64,000 nucleotides of DNA, taken from NCBI RefSeq assembly GCF_002019795.1, contig NZ_KV917381.1, positions 4,000,068-4,064,067 of the forward strand, read 5' to 3'. Positions 6,869 to 20,884 of the stretch are shown here, in pieces. The DNA is from Bacillus alkalicellulosilyticus (GTDB lineage: Bacteria; Bacillota; Bacilli; Bacillales; Bacillaceae_F). Both the position numbers and the translations under genes were made by a program. Position 1 is the stretch's first letter, and each line of letters begins with the position of its first letter. The notes under the pieces were generated by a model that was not told the origin of the DNA, searched no databases, and was given only the letters and a program-made list of their open reading frames with translations.

Positions 6869-9211
6869 TTATTTCGTTTTCTTTTTACCTTTTTTTCGTT
6901 TGTTCTTTGGAGCATTTTCATAAAATTTCTTTTTCTTCTTTGGAGGCTTTCGGTCACCGGAAGCACTCCCTGTTTTAGCTCCTGGTTTTGTTGGTCTTCC
7001 TGGCTTATCGTCTTTCTTTTTACGATTACCACCAACAATCACTTTTGGTTTCGCTTTTCTTTCGGTCGATCTCGTCCCTTTCATTCCGACTACTTCAAAG
7101 TCGATGGACGCTTCATCAACGTTTACGTTCACACAGCGAACTTCAATTTCATCACCGATTCTAAACACATTCCCTGTGCGTTCACCGATCATAGCGTATT
7201 GACGTTCGTCATAATGATAGTAATCGTCAGTTAAGTAACTAACATGAACGAGTCCTTCAATTGTATTTTCAAGTTCAACGAAAATACCGAAGTTCGTTAC
7301 ACTACTAACCATACCTGTGAAGGTTTCACCGATTTTATCTTCCATGTATTGTGCTTTTTTCACTTCATCCGTTTCTCGCTCTGCATCTACTGCACGACGT
7401 TCCATTTCAGAAGAATGACGAGCAATTTCAGATAGTTTCTCACTCCAGATATTTTGTGTTGCTGCATCCGTTTTCCCTTCAACTAAATATGTTCTAATTA
7501 AACGGTGAACAATTAAGTCAGGATAACGACGGATTGGAGAAGTAAAATGCGTGTAGAACTCGGTTGATAACCCAAAGTGACCTAAACTTTTCGGGTCGTA
7601 CTTCGCTTGTTGCATAGAGCGTAGCATAACCGTACTGATGACCGTTTCTTCTGGCTTCCCTCTTACTTCATCAAGAAGCATTTGTAACGCCCTTGGGTGA
7701 ACGGTATTGGCATTTCCTCTAACCACATATCCAAAGTTCGTAATAAACTCAAGAAACTTCTCAAGCTTCTCTGTATTCGGGTCTTCATGAATACGATAGA
7801 TAAACGGAATGTTCATCCAATGAAAATGCTCAGCTATCGTTTCATTGGCCGCTAGCATAAATTCTTCAATTAACTTTTCAGCTACTGAACGCTCTCGCAG
7901 GACGACATCTGTCGGCTTACCATCTTCGGCTACTAGCACTTTTGCCTCTTTAAAATCAAAGTCAATCGCACCACGTTCAAATCTCTTTTTGCGTAAAATA
8001 TCTGCTAACTCACCCATTTGTTTAAAAAATGGAATGAGTTCCTCATATTTTTTCATGACTTCTTCATCAGATTCCATTAAAATATCACGAACATCTGTGT
8101 ACGTCATTCGTTCGGTTGTACGGATAACACTTTCAAAAATATCATGACCAACGACTTCACCTTCAGGCGTGATTTCCATCTCACATGAAAGCGTTAGTCG
8201 GTCGACTTTTGGATTTAAACTACATATTCCATTTGACAGGCGATGCGGAATCATTGGGATAACGCGGTCGACTAGGTACACACTTGTACCTCGCTCTGCC
8301 GCTTCTTTATCTATCGGTGATCCCTCTCTGACATAATAACTAACGTCAGCAATATGAACCCCTAATTTATAATTTCCGTTATCAAGTCTTTCTACGTTAA
8401 CGGCATCATCTAAATCCTTTGCGTCAGCTCCGTCAATCGTTACAATTGTTTTGTCACGTAAATCACGACGTTTGCCAATTTCATCTTCACTTATTTTATC
8501 TGGGACACTTTCAGCCTGATGGATCACATCCTCAGGGAACTCACCGGGTAAACCATGCTTATGGATAATCGATAAAATATCAATACCAGGGTCATTTTTA
8601 TGCCCTAAAATGGTGATAACTTCACCTTCCGCACTCATTTTCCCTTCAGGATATTTAGTGATTATTACAACAACCTTATGTCCATCAACTGCACCTTTTA
8701 CTGCATTTTTGGGAATGAAAATATCATTTGGTATCCTCTTGTCATCAGCAACCACAAAGCCGTAATGCTGACTATCAACAAATGTTCCTACAACCTCTGT
8801 CGTTCCACGTTCAAGAATGCGGATAACTTGTCCCTCTGGTCTTGTCCCCGTTGATTTCGGATGTAGTCTAACTAGGACGGTATCCCCGTTCATTGCACTC
8901 CCTAAATCCATACTATTCACATACACATCTTTTTCGCCAATGTCCTCAAGCGGAATAATAAAAGCAAATCCTTTCGCATTCGCTTGAACTTTTCCGCGGA
9001 CAAGGTTCATTTTTTCTGGCAACCCGTAACGATTGCTTCTCGTTCTAACAATCATCCCCGACTCTTCCATATAATTCAACAGTTTAACAAAATCCTTAAA
9101 TTCGCTGGTATCCGTTAAGCCAAACGCTTCTTCTAATTCGGTTACAGAAAGCGGTTTTGATATTTCTTCTCTCATATAATCTAACACTTTTTGAATTCTT
9201 TCATCGTTCAT
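6869..9211 (-). CDS. rnr: Ribonuclease R
   Basis: A 3'-5' exoribonuclease of the RNase II/R family that degrades structured RNA and, with tmRNA-SmpB, the defective mRNAs of stalled ribosomes. The 780-residue protein has an N-terminal winged-helix region, two cold-shock OB folds (about residues 65-220) and the RNB catalytic domain with DAKDLDDAV (about 265). An S1 domain follows (about 625-710), then a very lysine-rich tail of about 60 residues ([17 protein letters not shown]). The tail is typical of RNase R and absent from RNase II. The ATG is preceded by AAAGGAGAG. It follows the esterase gene by 25 nt, as in the B. subtilis secG-yvaK-rnr-smpB order. Confidence 0.96.
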   Translation of the reverse strand: MNDERIQKVLDYMREEISKPLSVTELEEAFGLTDTSEFKDFVKLLNYMEESGMIVRTRSNRYGLPEKMNLVRGKVQANAKGFAFIIPLEDIGEKDVYVNSMDLGSAMNGDTVLVRLHPKSTGTRPEGQVIRILERGTTEVVGTFVDSQHYGFVVADDKRIPNDIFIPKNAVKGAVDGHKVVVIITKYPEGKMSAEGEVITILGHKNDPGIDILSIIHKHGLPGEFPEDVIHQAESVPDKISEDEIGKRRDLRDKTIVTIDGADAKDLDDAVNVERLDNGNYKLGVHIADVSYYVREGSPIDKEAAERGTSVYLVDRVIPMIPHRLSNGICSLNPKVDRLTLSCEMEITPEGEVVGHDIFESVIRTTERMTYTDVRDILMESDEEVMKKYEELIPFFKQMGELADILRKKRFERGAIDFDFKEAKVLVAEDGKPTDVVLRERSVAEKLIEEFMLAANETIAEHFHWMNIPFIYRIHEDPNTEKLEKFLEFITNFGYVVRGNANTVHPRALQMLLDEVRGKPEETVISTVMLRSMQQAKYDPKSLGHFGLSTEFYTHFTSPIRRYPDLIVHRLIRTYLVEGKTDAATQNIWSEKLSEIARHSSEMERRAVDAERETDEVKKAQYMEDKIGETFTGMVSSVTNFGIFVELENTIEGLVHVSYLTDDYYHYDERQYAMIGERTGNVFRIGDEIEVRCVNVNVDEASIDFEVVGMKGTRSTERKAKPKVIVGGNRKKKDDKPGRPTKPGAKTGSASGDRKPPKKKKKFYENAPKNKRKKGKKKTK

Positions 9212-9236
9212 TTATTTCTCTCCTTTCAAATTTCTT

Positions 9237-9983
9237 TCACGAACTCCACTCAAGCGATTCTAAAAAATGATAGACATCTTCATGGAGTTGTTCCTTTTCT
9301 CTACCCAGAGTAATAACGTGACTTGATTGTTCGTACCATTTTATTCTTTTTACACCTGATTCAACGTCATCATGGATAATCGTTGCACTTGTTGTATCAA
9401 TCATTTCATCATTTCGGGCTTGGACTACAAAAACTGGGGAATATATATGGTCAAGATGCTTACGCACGTCTTCAATTAGATTTTGTAATGCTTGAAGCGT
9501 ATTCATAGGTCTTTGTTTAAAAGCGTCTATTTCTTTCTCAATGTCAGCTTCTGACTTTCCTTCCCATTTTTTATAGTGCCGTGCATAGTCGACCACTCCC
9601 TCATACATGACAGTCTCTGTCTTCGCCTTCACTGGAGCGCACATCGGGACAATTCCCATGACAGGGTAGGTATACCCTAGTTTTAAGGAAAAAACACCAC
9701 CTAGCGACAACCCACAAACTGCTATCTCCTCAAACCCTTCAGCTCTTAGGTGTTCATAACCTTCCTTCACGTCTTCCCACCAATCGTCAGGACCAGTATG
9801 TACAAGTTGCTCTGGCGGCACCCCGTGGCCTTTGTATAAAGGCGCATGACAGGTGTATCCTTTTTTTTGTAGAAAGCGACCTATCATACGAACATCAGCC
9901 GTTGTACCTGTAAAACCATGCAGTAACAACACTGCTCTCCGCCCGCCTTCAAACGTAAACGGTTTTGGTTGCACTGATTTCAT
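9237..9983 (-). CDS. est: Carboxylesterase (Est30/YvaK family)
   Basis: An alpha/beta hydrolase of 248 residues that hydrolyses short-chain esters and is closely similar to Geobacillus Est30 and B. subtilis YvaK. The oxyanion-hole motif HGFTG is at about 20, the nucleophile elbow GLSLGG is at about 92, the catalytic Asp is in ARNDEMI and the catalytic His is in SSHVITL. The frame stays open 201 nt upstream, but the conserved N terminus [14 protein letters not shown] and a GGATGGGATAGGA ribosome binding site fix the start at 9983. It is the middle gene of secG-est-rnr. The physiological substrate is unknown. Confidence 0.93.
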   Translation of the reverse strand: MKSVQPKPFTFEGGRRAVLLLHGFTGTTADVRMIGRFLQKKGYTCHAPLYKGHGVPPEQLVHTGPDDWWEDVKEGYEHLRAEGFEEIAVCGLSLGGVFSLKLGYTYPVMGIVPMCAPVKAKTETVMYEGVVDYARHYKKWEGKSEADIEKEIDAFKQRPMNTLQALQNLIEDVRKHLDHIYSPVFVVQARNDEMIDTTSATIIHDDVESGVKRIKWYEQSSHVITLGREKEQLHEDVYHFLESLEWSS

Positions 9984-10119
9984 TTTCCTATCCCATCCTT
10001 TATGACATAGTGTTGCCTGATTTAACTTTTCTAATAAAAAAATAATGTATGGGTTAATTATTACCATTTCCATTGTGAAACATCTAGACATACGACTTGC
10101 ACTTGGATTATTTTGTATT

Positions 10120-10315
10120 CGGACTCTAGCACTTTGTTTCATGCTCAACCTGTCCATATTCCTTGCCTTATCGGACTTCATCACTTTGTTTCAAACTTAA
10201 CCTGTCCGTATTCATTGTCTTTTCGGACTCCACGGCTTTGTTTCGAACTTAACCTGTCCGTTTCCTTGTCTTTACGGACTCCCGTACTTTGTTCCAAACT
10301 CAATTTGTCCGTTTA
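10120..10315 (+). repeat. Tandem repeat, four units of 51-52 bp
   Basis: Units start at CGGAC at 10120, 10172, 10224 and 10275. Each reads CGGACT, a short variable part, CTTTGTTYC, AACTTAACCTGTCC, then a variable TTCCTTGTCTT-like end. Within a unit CGGAC and GTCCG are complementary, so each can fold. The array fills the space between secG and est (9984-10385) together with the secG terminator. No gene is seen there. Confidence 0.8.
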
Positions 10316-10336
10316 TACAAATAACCTTACTAGATC

Positions 10337-10369
10337 AAAAAAGCAACAGGGTGCTTGTCCCTGCTGCTT
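10337..10369 (-). terminator. Terminator after secG
   Basis: On the minus strand an imperfect AGCAGCAGGG/CCCTGTTGCT stem is followed by six T. It stands 17 nt after the secG stop codon. Confidence 0.8.
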
Positions 10370-10385
10370 CGAGGTTGTTATTGTT

Positions 10386-10619
10386 TTATGCGATAAAGTA
10401 AGCTACAGCAATCGTTAATACAAAGAAAAGAACCGCTAGTACAACCGTTGCTTTAATAAGTACCGCATCAATCCCACGTGCCTTTTGCTTTCCTACTAAT
10501 TGCTCCGCTCCCCCAGAAATTGCTCCTGAAAGACCCGCACTACGTCCTGATTGTAATAACACAACTGTAATTAAAGCAAGGGATACAATAATTAATAAAA
10601 TGAATAAAAATGTTTGCAT
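10386..10619 (-). CDS. secG: Protein translocase subunit SecG
   Basis: A 77-residue accessory subunit of the SecYEG channel. It shows two transmembrane segments (about residues 3-22 and 53-75) joined by the loop [17 protein letters not shown], which is diagnostic of SecG. The length is that of B. subtilis SecG (76 residues). The ATG is preceded by TTGGAGGTGTCATGA-type spacing with a strong GGAGGTG ribosome binding site. It is followed by its own terminator and lies upstream of est and rnr. Confidence 0.95.
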   Translation of the reverse strand: MQTFLFILLIIVSLALITVVLLQSGRSAGLSGAISGGAEQLVGKQKARGIDAVLIKATVVLAVLFFVLTIAVAYFIA

Positions 10620-10690
10620 TCATGACACCTCCAAGAAGACAGTTTTCGCTTCTCTAACTGTACCATAAAAGCCATTGCCCTCGCAATAGT

Positions 10691-10726
10691 AAAAAAAACA
10701 GCACCCGGTCGCCCGAGTGCTGTTTT
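10691..10726 (-). terminator. Terminator of the glycolytic operon (after eno)
   Basis: On the minus strand AACAGCACTCGGG and a matching CCGGGTGCTGTT form a GC-rich stem, followed by eight T. It starts about 8 nt past the eno stop codon. Confidence 0.9.
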
Positions 10727-10733
10727 AGAAAAC

Positions 10734-12032
<1,299 letters not shown>

Positions 12033-12142
12033 CTAATTTTTAATATACGGTTTACTCGACTATAGCTTGCGATACTACCTTTAAATTCATTCGCTAAAGT
12101 AGAGCAAGCTCCTTCTTTATTAAGCAATACTTTATGAATTCT

Positions 12143-14433
<2,291 letters not shown>

Positions 14434-14447
14434 TCACCTCTTTATTC

Positions 14448-15629
14448 TTATTTATCGTTTAACGCCACAACGCCTGGTAATTGCTTGCCTTCCATGAACT
14501 CAAGAGAAGCACCGCCACCTGTTGAAATGTGACTCATTTGGTCAGCTAAACCAAATTTCTCAACAGCTGCTGCAGAGTCTCCTCCACCGATCACAGAATA
14601 TGCATCTGAATCAGCTAGAGCTTTACCTACAGACTTTGTTCCATTCGCAAACGTTTCTAATTCAAATACTCCCATAGGTCCGTTCCAAATGACAAGTTTA
14701 GAATTAAGAATAACATCACGGTATGTATCAATTGTTTTTGGTCCAATATCTAACGCTTCCCACTCTGCAGGGATTGACTCGATATCTACGACCTGTGTAG
14801 TTGCATCGTTAGAGAAATCGTCAGCCACGATAACATCTTGAGGCATATAGAAATTAACACCTTTTTCTTTCGCTTTAGCAATGAATTCTAATGCTAAATC
14901 CATTTTATCCTCTTCTAAAAGCGATTTCCCTACTTCATGACCTTGAGCCTTTACAAATGTATAAGCAAGTCCGCCACCAATAATTAAGTTATCAACTTTA
15001 TCAAGAAGGTTATCAATAACACCAATTTTATCTCTTACTTTTGCTCCACCAATAATAGCTGTAAAAGGACGTTCTGGGTTTGATAACGCTTTTCCAAGCA
15101 CTTCAAGCTCTTTTTCCATAAGGAATCCACCAACAGCAGGAATATGATGAGCAATGCCTTCTGTTGAAGCGTGAGCACGGTGAGCTGCACCAAATGCATC
15201 ATTAACAAATACATCTGCTAATTTAGCAAATTCTTTTGCTAATGTTTCATCGTTTTTCTCTTCTCCTGGATAAAAGCGTACGTTTTCAAGAAGCACAACA
15301 TCTCCTGCAGATAAACCAGCAATTGTTTGTTCAACTTCAGAACCATAAGCTTCATTTGTTTTTGTTACATTTTTACCAAGAAGGTCACTCAAACGCTTTG
15401 CAACAGCATCAAGACGTAATTCTTCAACCACTTCGCCTTTTGGTCGTCCAAGATGACTTGCTAATAGAACTTTTGCTCCTTGGTCAACTAAATGCTGAAT
15501 TGTTGGTAAAGCAGCACGGATCCTTGTATCATCAGTTACCTCACCATTTTTCATTGGTACGTTGAAATCGACACGACAAAAGACCGTTTTTCCATTTACA
15601 TCAATATCTCGAATTGACTTTTTGTTCAT
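14448..15629 (-). CDS. pgk: Phosphoglycerate kinase
   Basis: Transfers the acyl phosphate of 1,3-bisphosphoglycerate to ADP in the first ATP-forming step of glycolysis. The 393-residue protein starts with the family signature [11 protein letters not shown] and [11 protein letters not shown] (substrate domain). It ends with the nucleotide domain, with NGPMGVFE and [19 protein letters not shown] ribosome binding site precedes the ATG. A small imperfect hairpin lies in the 96-nt gap after gapA; in B. subtilis this junction is a place of mRNA processing and relative stabilisation of gapA, which may apply here. Confidence 0.98.
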   Translation of the reverse strand: MNKKSIRDIDVNGKTVFCRVDFNVPMKNGEVTDDTRIRAALPTIQHLVDQGAKVLLASHLGRPKGEVVEELRLDAVAKRLSDLLGKNVTKTNEAYGSEVEQTIAGLSAGDVVLLENVRFYPGEEKNDETLAKEFAKLADVFVNDAFGAAHRAHASTEGIAHHIPAVGGFLMEKELEVLGKALSNPERPFTAIIGGAKVRDKIGVIDNLLDKVDNLIIGGGLAYTFVKAQGHEVGKSLLEEDKMDLALEFIAKAKEKGVNFYMPQDVIVADDFSNDATTQVVDIESIPAEWEALDIGPKTIDTYRDVILNSKLVIWNGPMGVFELETFANGTKSVGKALADSDAYSVIGGGDSAAAVEKFGLADQMSHISTGGGASLEFMEGKQLPGVVALNDK

Positions 15630-15725
15630 CAGGTATTCCTCCTAAGTGGTAGTTGTCTTTTAATGGGAAAGAGGGGAGTAAGGGCATTATTCCCTTCTCC
15701 CCTTATCATTCCTATATGGTAGTTC

Positions 15726-16787
<1,062 letters not shown>

Positions 16788-16800
16788 TTACGAAAACAAA

Positions 16801-17820
16801 CTACTTTTGTAACATAGATCTTGCTGCACCTTCGTCTGTAATTAATACATGGCTTGTTCGATGCTTGACATACGCAGAAATCGCATCTGCTTTTGATGCC
16901 CCACCCGCCACAGCAATTACATATTTTGATTTGTCTAAATCATCAAGTTGCAGGCCAATTGTTCGTTCTCTATGAATAATGTTTCCAGATTGGTCAAAAT
17001 AATAACCAAAGGCTTCTGCAACAGCATGATTGGATTCTAACTTTCCGATTAGACCATGTGAAGAACCTCTTCGTTTGGCCATAGTCGTAGCTTCTCCAAT
17101 GCCATGAATAACAATGCACGCTGACTTTATGATTTCTAGGATGTCCTTAATAGATGGTTCACTTACAAGAGACTGATAGGCTTCTTCACTTAACAAATCA
17201 GGAACATGCATCATTCTGTACCTTGCTCCTGCTCTCCTTGCCATTTCAGCACTTATTGTGTTTGCTTGGTTTTCTACTTGCTCTCCAAGACCACCTCGTG
17301 CTGGAACGAATACCGCTTCTTTCAAAAGTGGGTCAGGTGTAATCATTTCTGCTATTGATGCTATTGTAGTTCCACCTGTAATCGCAATGACGTCATTAGG
17401 TGACAAATGTTGCTTCATACGCGCGACACATGCTCTGCCCATTTCTTTTTTTACCCAAGGAAACTGGTCACTATCCCCAGCAACAACGATGACATCTGAG
17501 ATTTTCAACCTTTCAGAAAGCTGTTGTTCTAACGTGCGGAGACCTAGCAATTCCTTCATAACCTCTTCAAGAGAATGTAAGACTGCATTCCCTTCATCAG
17601 ACATACTCATGCCTGCTGGAGATATTTGAATTAATCCTTGATTTTTCAGAAATAAGACTTCGCTTCGTAAAACCCTCTCTGAAATGTTTAAACTAGAGGA
17701 AAGGTTTCGACGACCGATCGGTTCCATTAAACGAATGTATTGTAATATGGAAAACCGTTTAGCCATTACATCGAGCATATCAGGTAATAATTTTTGTTGA
17801 ACATCTAATAATACTCGCAT
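16801..17820 (-). CDS. cggR: Central glycolytic genes regulator CggR
   Basis: A SorC/DeoR-family repressor of the gapA operon whose effector in B. subtilis is fructose-1,6-bisphosphate. The 339-residue protein has an N-terminal helix-turn-helix (about residues 15-70, RFSILQYIRLMEPIGRRNLSS). Its sugar-binding domain contains the phosphosugar motifs TGGTTIAS and VPARGGLGE and the C-terminal VAGGASKADAI. The start at 17820 is chosen because it matches the B. subtilis N terminus (QKLLPDML) and follows a GGAGAC site. The upstream in-frame extension would cover the operator. It is the first gene of its own operon, so it is autoregulated. Confidence 0.96.
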   Translation of the reverse strand: MRVLLDVQQKLLPDMLDVMAKRFSILQYIRLMEPIGRRNLSSSLNISERVLRSEVLFLKNQGLIQISPAGMSMSDEGNAVLHSLEEVMKELLGLRTLEQQLSERLKISDVIVVAGDSDQFPWVKKEMGRACVARMKQHLSPNDVIAITGGTTIASIAEMITPDPLLKEAVFVPARGGLGEQVENQANTISAEMARRAGARYRMMHVPDLLSEEAYQSLVSEPSIKDILEIIKSACIVIHGIGEATTMAKRRGSSHGLIGKLESNHAVAEAFGYYFDQSGNIIHRERTIGLQLDDLDKSKYVIAVAGGASKADAISAYVKHRTSHVLITDEGAARSMLQK

Positions 17821-17856
17821 AATAGTCTCCGTTCTGAAGGTCGAGACAATAAACGG

Positions 17857-17892
17857 GACTTTTTTCGTCCCTATGTGACATTTTGCGTCCCG
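17857..17892 (-). promoter_or_regulatory. CggR operator (direct repeat)
   Basis: On the minus strand CGGGAC-N6-TGTC-N4-AGGGAC-N6-AGTC, the tandem half-site layout known for the B. subtilis CggR operator. It lies between the promoter and the cggR start, 37 nt before the ATG, so bound CggR would block elongating polymerase. Confidence 0.85.
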
Positions 17893-17932
17893 ATTACCCC
17901 AAAAAAAATCAACCAATCTTTCCTACATTTCT

Positions 17933-17961
17933 ATTTTAACAAGGAAACGATCTCTTCACAA
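17933..17961 (-). promoter_or_regulatory. Sigma-A promoter of the cggR-gapA operon
   Basis: On the minus strand TTGTGA (17961-17956), a 17-nt spacer and TAAAAT (17938-17933). The predicted start point near 17926 is about 34 nt upstream of the CggR operator. The promoter nearly abuts the end of the glutaredoxin-like gene. Confidence 0.65.
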
Positions 17962-17968
17962 GCTAAAT

Positions 17969-18220
17969 TTATCCTTTTTCTCCAAGTAACCGCTTTCTTA
18001 ACTTATTTTTTGACAAAATTCCGAAATCAATGTCGTCCCCCTTGAAATTGACGACTGGAATCATGATTTGATATTTCTCTAACAGCTCATCATCTTCGTA
18101 AATATCTACCACTGAAATAGAGAGTGGTATCTCATTGGCCAATTCTTCAAGAAGCTTATATCCTTTATCACACAAAGAACAATTTTCTTTAGAAAAAAAA
18201 GTCACTTCTATCTTCTCCAT
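17969..18220 (-). CDS. Glutaredoxin-like thioredoxin-fold protein
   Basis: A small 83-residue protein with a thioredoxin fold start (EVTFFSKENCSLCDKGYKLL), a C-x-x-C redox pair (Cys-Ser-Leu-Cys) at about residues 14-17, and the cis-proline segment MIPVVNFKG. It fits the DUF836 glutaredoxin-like family, whose partner is unknown. It lies between cggR and clpP, pointing away from clpP; a GGAGGACATGT ribosome binding site precedes its ATG. A dithiol role is likely from the motif but not proven. Confidence 0.85.
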   Translation of the reverse strand: MEKIEVTFFSKENCSLCDKGYKLLEELANEIPLSISVVDIYEDDELLEKYQIMIPVVNFKGDDIDFGILSKNKLRKRLLGEKG

Positions 18221-18397
18221 ACATGTCCTCCAATATTCTTTTTCTTTACATTACTATCTTGCTTTTTAGGATTCTTGTCAATAATGATATTATTGCACTC
18301 ATCGTGGTTTTAAATTACTTCTTTTCGGTTATGATGAAAAAGGGATTCTAGTAAAGAAATAGAAATAGTATAGTAAAGAAATGGGCAAGTGTTTTTG

Positions 18398-18427
18398 TTT
18401 GACCTTTTTTGACCATTTAAGTATGAT
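18398..18427 (+). promoter_or_regulatory. clpP promoter with CtsR operator
   Basis: TTTGACC (18398-18404), a 3-nt spacer and TTTGACC (18408-18414) form the CtsR heptad repeat in the inverse reading GGTCAAA-N3-GGTCAAA. The first repeat also supplies a -35 TTGACC (18399-18404), separated by exactly 17 nt from TATGAT (18422-18427). CtsR bound here would cover the -35 region, so clpP should be induced by heat or protein stress. Confidence 0.88.
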
Positions 18428-18460
18428 AACTACATAACAGTTTATTAAGGAGGATCTATT

Positions 18461-19048
18461 ATGAATTTAATCCCTACAGTTATTGAACAGACGAATCGTG
18501 GAGAAAGAGCATATGATATTTATTCTAGATTATTAAAGGACCGCATTATCATGTTAGGTAGTGCTATTGATGACAATGTTGCCAATTCAATTGTGGCTCA
18601 GTTGCTCTTCTTGCAAGCTGAAGATCCTGAAAAAGATATCTCATTGTATATTAACAGCCCAGGAGGTTCGATTACAGCCGGTATGGCAATTTACGATACA
18701 ATGAACTTTATTAAACCTGCCGTTTCAACAATTTGTATCGGTATGGCTGCATCAATGGGTGCCTTCCTTTTAGCTGCTGGTGAAAAAGGAAAACGATTAG
18801 CTCTTCCGAATAGTGAAGTGATGATTCATCAACCACTTGGAGGAACACAAGGGCAAGCTTCTGATATCGAAATCCATGCAAGACGAATCATTGAAATGCG
18901 TGAGCACTTAAACAAAATCTTAGCAGAACGCACAGGGCAACCACTTGAAGTAGTTGCTAAAGACACTGACCGTGATAACTTTATGAGTGCCCAAAGAGCA
19001 AAGGAATACGGCTTAATTGATACTGTAATTGAAAACAATAAAAAATAA
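18461..19048 (+). CDS. clpP: ATP-dependent Clp protease proteolytic subunit
   Basis: A serine protease that forms the 14-subunit chamber used with ClpX, ClpC or ClpE to degrade tagged and misfolded proteins, including those carrying the tmRNA tag. The 195-residue product has the propeptide-like N terminus [11 protein letters not shown], the oxyanion segment [12 protein letters not shown], the catalytic Ser in [12 protein letters not shown], the His in MIHQPLGG and the Asp in [16 protein letters not shown] precedes the ATG. It is one of few plus-strand genes and has a CtsR-controlled promoter and its own terminator. Confidence 0.98.
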   Translation: MNLIPTVIEQTNRGERAYDIYSRLLKDRIIMLGSAIDDNVANSIVAQLLFLQAEDPEKDISLYINSPGGSITAGMAIYDTMNFIKPAVSTICIGMAASMGAFLLAAGEKGKRLALPNSEVMIHQPLGGTQGQASDIEIHARRIIEMREHLNKILAERTGQPLEVVAKDTDRDNFMSAQRAKEYGLIDTVIENNKK

Positions 19049-19057
19049 ATGGCAATA

Positions 19058-19100
19058 CAAGCCACAAAGACACAACCGTCTTTGCGGCTTGTTTTATTTT
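19058..19100 (+). terminator. Terminator after clpP
   Basis: CAAGCCACAAAGAC pairs with GTCTTTGCGGCTTG with one mismatch and is followed by TTTTATTTT. It starts 10 nt past the stop codon. Confidence 0.88.
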
Positions 19101-19188
19101 GCCCTAAATCTGTAATAAATCGACTATAATCTTCACACCCTAACAGAAAACCCAAGTACTGTTTTAAATTTTTTACAGTGCCATCTTA

Positions 19189-19271
19189 GCAATGTGCATA
19201 ACCGTTGCATTTTTTATTACCTACTGCGAGTGGGTTTTTCGTAGAAGGCATGCAACGAGTGAAGCCATGCC
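19189..19271 (+). repeat. Structured repeat element, copy 1
   Basis: This 83-nt copy is related to the two copies at 57847-57930 and 58010-58093. It keeps GCAATGTGCATAACCGTTGC at the left, a GCGAGTGGGTTTTTCGTAG hairpin top in the middle and GCAACGAGTGAAGCCATGCC at the right. The middle stem and the CGTTGCAT/ATGCAACG stem are intact. The outermost stem is weakened. It is flanked downstream by GGCACTGAAAAGT, as in the 58-kb copies. It lies in the 290-nt space between clpP and the CorC-like gene. Confidence 0.7.
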
Positions 19272-19337
19272 ATATAAATAAAGGCACTGAAAAGTTGTTA
19301 GTACTTTTTCAGCTGCTTCTTTCAGTGGAGGGTTCCT

Positions 19338-20585
19338 ATGAATGATATCCCGATCGGACTATTACTTTTTCTTGTTATTCTTTTATTGTTATCTGCCTTT
19401 TTCTCTTCCATGGAAACTGCCTTTTCAAGCGCCAATAAAATCCGTCTGAAAAATTATTCCGAAGAAGGAAAACCAGGTGCAAAAAAAGCCTATTATATCA
19501 CTCAACATTTTGATTATGCCCTTTCTACTATTTTAATCGGGAACAACTTAGTAAATATAGCGGCAGCTACAATTTCTGCTGCCATCGCTTCTCAACTTTA
19601 TGGCGAAAGTGCCGGACTTGTCATCAGCACCGTTGTCATGACGATACTTGTCCTTATTTTTGGAGAAGTTTTACCAAAATCGTTTGCCAAGGAAAACGCT
19701 GAATCTCTTGCCTTAAAAATATCCGGAATCCTTGTGTTTCTCATGTCTACATTCAAACCGTTAACATGGGTGTTAGTTCAATTAAAAGTATATTTGAGTT
19801 CATTAGTTACATCGAAGGAATCAACTCCATCCATAACCGAACAAGAGCTCAAAGAAATGATTAACATCAGTGAAGAAGAGGGAGTAATCGAAGACCATGA
19901 ACGAGAGCTTGTTCAAAATTCATTAGACTTTAATGATATTCGAGTAGGCGAAATTCTCACTCCACGTACGAATATTGTTGCAATTGAAGCTTCCAGTTCC
20001 GTTCAAGACATACAAGTATTATTATTAGAAGAACGCTATTCGCGTGTCCCCGTGTACCAAGATACGATTGACAATATCATAGGAATTTTATCCGAAAGGG
20101 ACTTTTTACGAAATAAAGTAAGGTATGAGGAGTTTGATATTACAGAGTTAGTTCGTAAACCAATGTTCATTTATGAATCAATGCGAATCTCAAGACTGTT
20201 ACCTGAGCTCCAAAAAAACCACTCTCACATGGCGATCGTCATCGATGAATTTGGCGGAACCTCTGGATTGATTACGTTAGAAGATATTTTAGAGGAATTA
20301 GTCGGAGAAATCTGGGATGAACATGATGAAGAACATAACGACATAAAGCAAATTGAAGAAAATGTATATGAGTTTAACGGCGACTTTCCGTTAGATGAAT
20401 TTGCGGAAGTGGTAGATATTCCCATCCCAACTAGCATGTATCAAACGCTAGGTGGCTGGCTTGTCGAAGAGTTCCAGCGATTCCCCGTTGCAGAGGACCA
20501 ATTGAAATACGGAAAACTTACATTAATTGTAACAGAAGCCGATGATAGACGAATTCGAAAGGTCAAAGTTGTGGTGGAGGGATAA
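19338..20585 (+). CDS. CNNM/CorC-family transporter (HlyC/CorC type)
   Basis: A 415-residue membrane protein of the hemolysin C/CorC group, linked in Bacillus relatives (MpfA/YhdP) to magnesium efflux. The N-terminal CNNM domain has about four hydrophobic segments (residues 6-24, 58-83, 90-115, 125-150). A pair of CBS domains follows (about 205-330, with VGEILTPRTNIVAIEA and the SHMAIVIDEFGGTSGLITLEDILEE-type segment) and then a C-terminal CorC/HlyC domain. A GGAGGG ribosome binding site directly precedes the ATG. No terminator is obvious downstream on this strand before the repeats at 20.65 kb. Which paralogue it is cannot be decided here. Confidence 0.93.
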   Translation: MNDIPIGLLLFLVILLLLSAFFSSMETAFSSANKIRLKNYSEEGKPGAKKAYYITQHFDYALSTILIGNNLVNIAAATISAAIASQLYGESAGLVISTVVMTILVLIFGEVLPKSFAKENAESLALKISGILVFLMSTFKPLTWVLVQLKVYLSSLVTSKESTPSITEQELKEMINISEEEGVIEDHERELVQNSLDFNDIRVGEILTPRTNIVAIEASSSVQDIQVLLLEERYSRVPVYQDTIDNIIGILSERDFLRNKVRYEEFDITELVRKPMFIYESMRISRLLPELQKNHSHMAIVIDEFGGTSGLITLEDILEELVGEIWDEHDEEHNDIKQIEENVYEFNGDFPLDEFAEVVDIPIPTSMYQTLGGWLVEEFQRFPVAEDQLKYGKLTLIVTEADDRRIRKVKVVVEG

Positions 20586-20651
20586 TAATATTTTTTTAGG
20601 AGTTAGTTGTGAGTATGAGTCTAATCCGTTACCGTAGTAGGCGTTGTTGAG

Positions 20652-20815
20652 CCCTCTTTGGTAGCGGATTTGCTATTTCCGTTACCGCTCAATGCTTTAT
20701 TAACCCCTCTTCGGTTACGGTTCCACACGGTCCATGACCGCTCGATGCTTTTTCTAACCCTCTTCGGTAACGGTTCTACACGGTCCATGACCGCTCCGAC
20801 CTCTTTCCTACCGTT
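20652..20815 (+). repeat. Tandem repeat, three units of 53 bp
   Basis: Units start with CCCTCTT at 20652, 20705 and 20758. Units two and three share CGGTNACGGTTCYACACGG and TCCATGACCGCTC. The CGGTAACGG and CCGTTACCG parts are mutually complementary, so the array can fold in many ways. It lies between two genes that converge (the CorC-like gene and crh). Confidence 0.8.
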
Positions 20816-20830
20816 TCGGGCACGGTTCTC

Positions 20831-20876
20831 AAAATAAAAAAACTCGAGTAGGTTAGTTAAAACCCCATACTCGAAT
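20831..20876 (-). terminator. Terminator after crh
   Basis: On the minus strand TTCGAGTA and TACTCGAG close an 18-nt loop, followed by TTTTTTTATTTT. It begins 9 nt past the crh stop codon and ends the whiA-crh transcript. Confidence 0.8.
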
Positions 20877-20884
20877 TTTCTCAA

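Noticed and set aside
10120-10315. CRISPR array
   Set aside because: Units are contiguous tandem copies without unique spacers, and no cas genes are present. The same holds for 20652-20815.
10113-10418. Plus-strand ORF of 101 codons with repeats in the protein
   Set aside because: The repetition comes from the 52-bp DNA array, and the frame runs into the secG gene on the other strand.
20621-20884. Minus-strand ORF of 87 codons
   Set aside because: It translates the 53-bp tandem array and the crh terminator; no ribosome binding site and no protein-like conservation.
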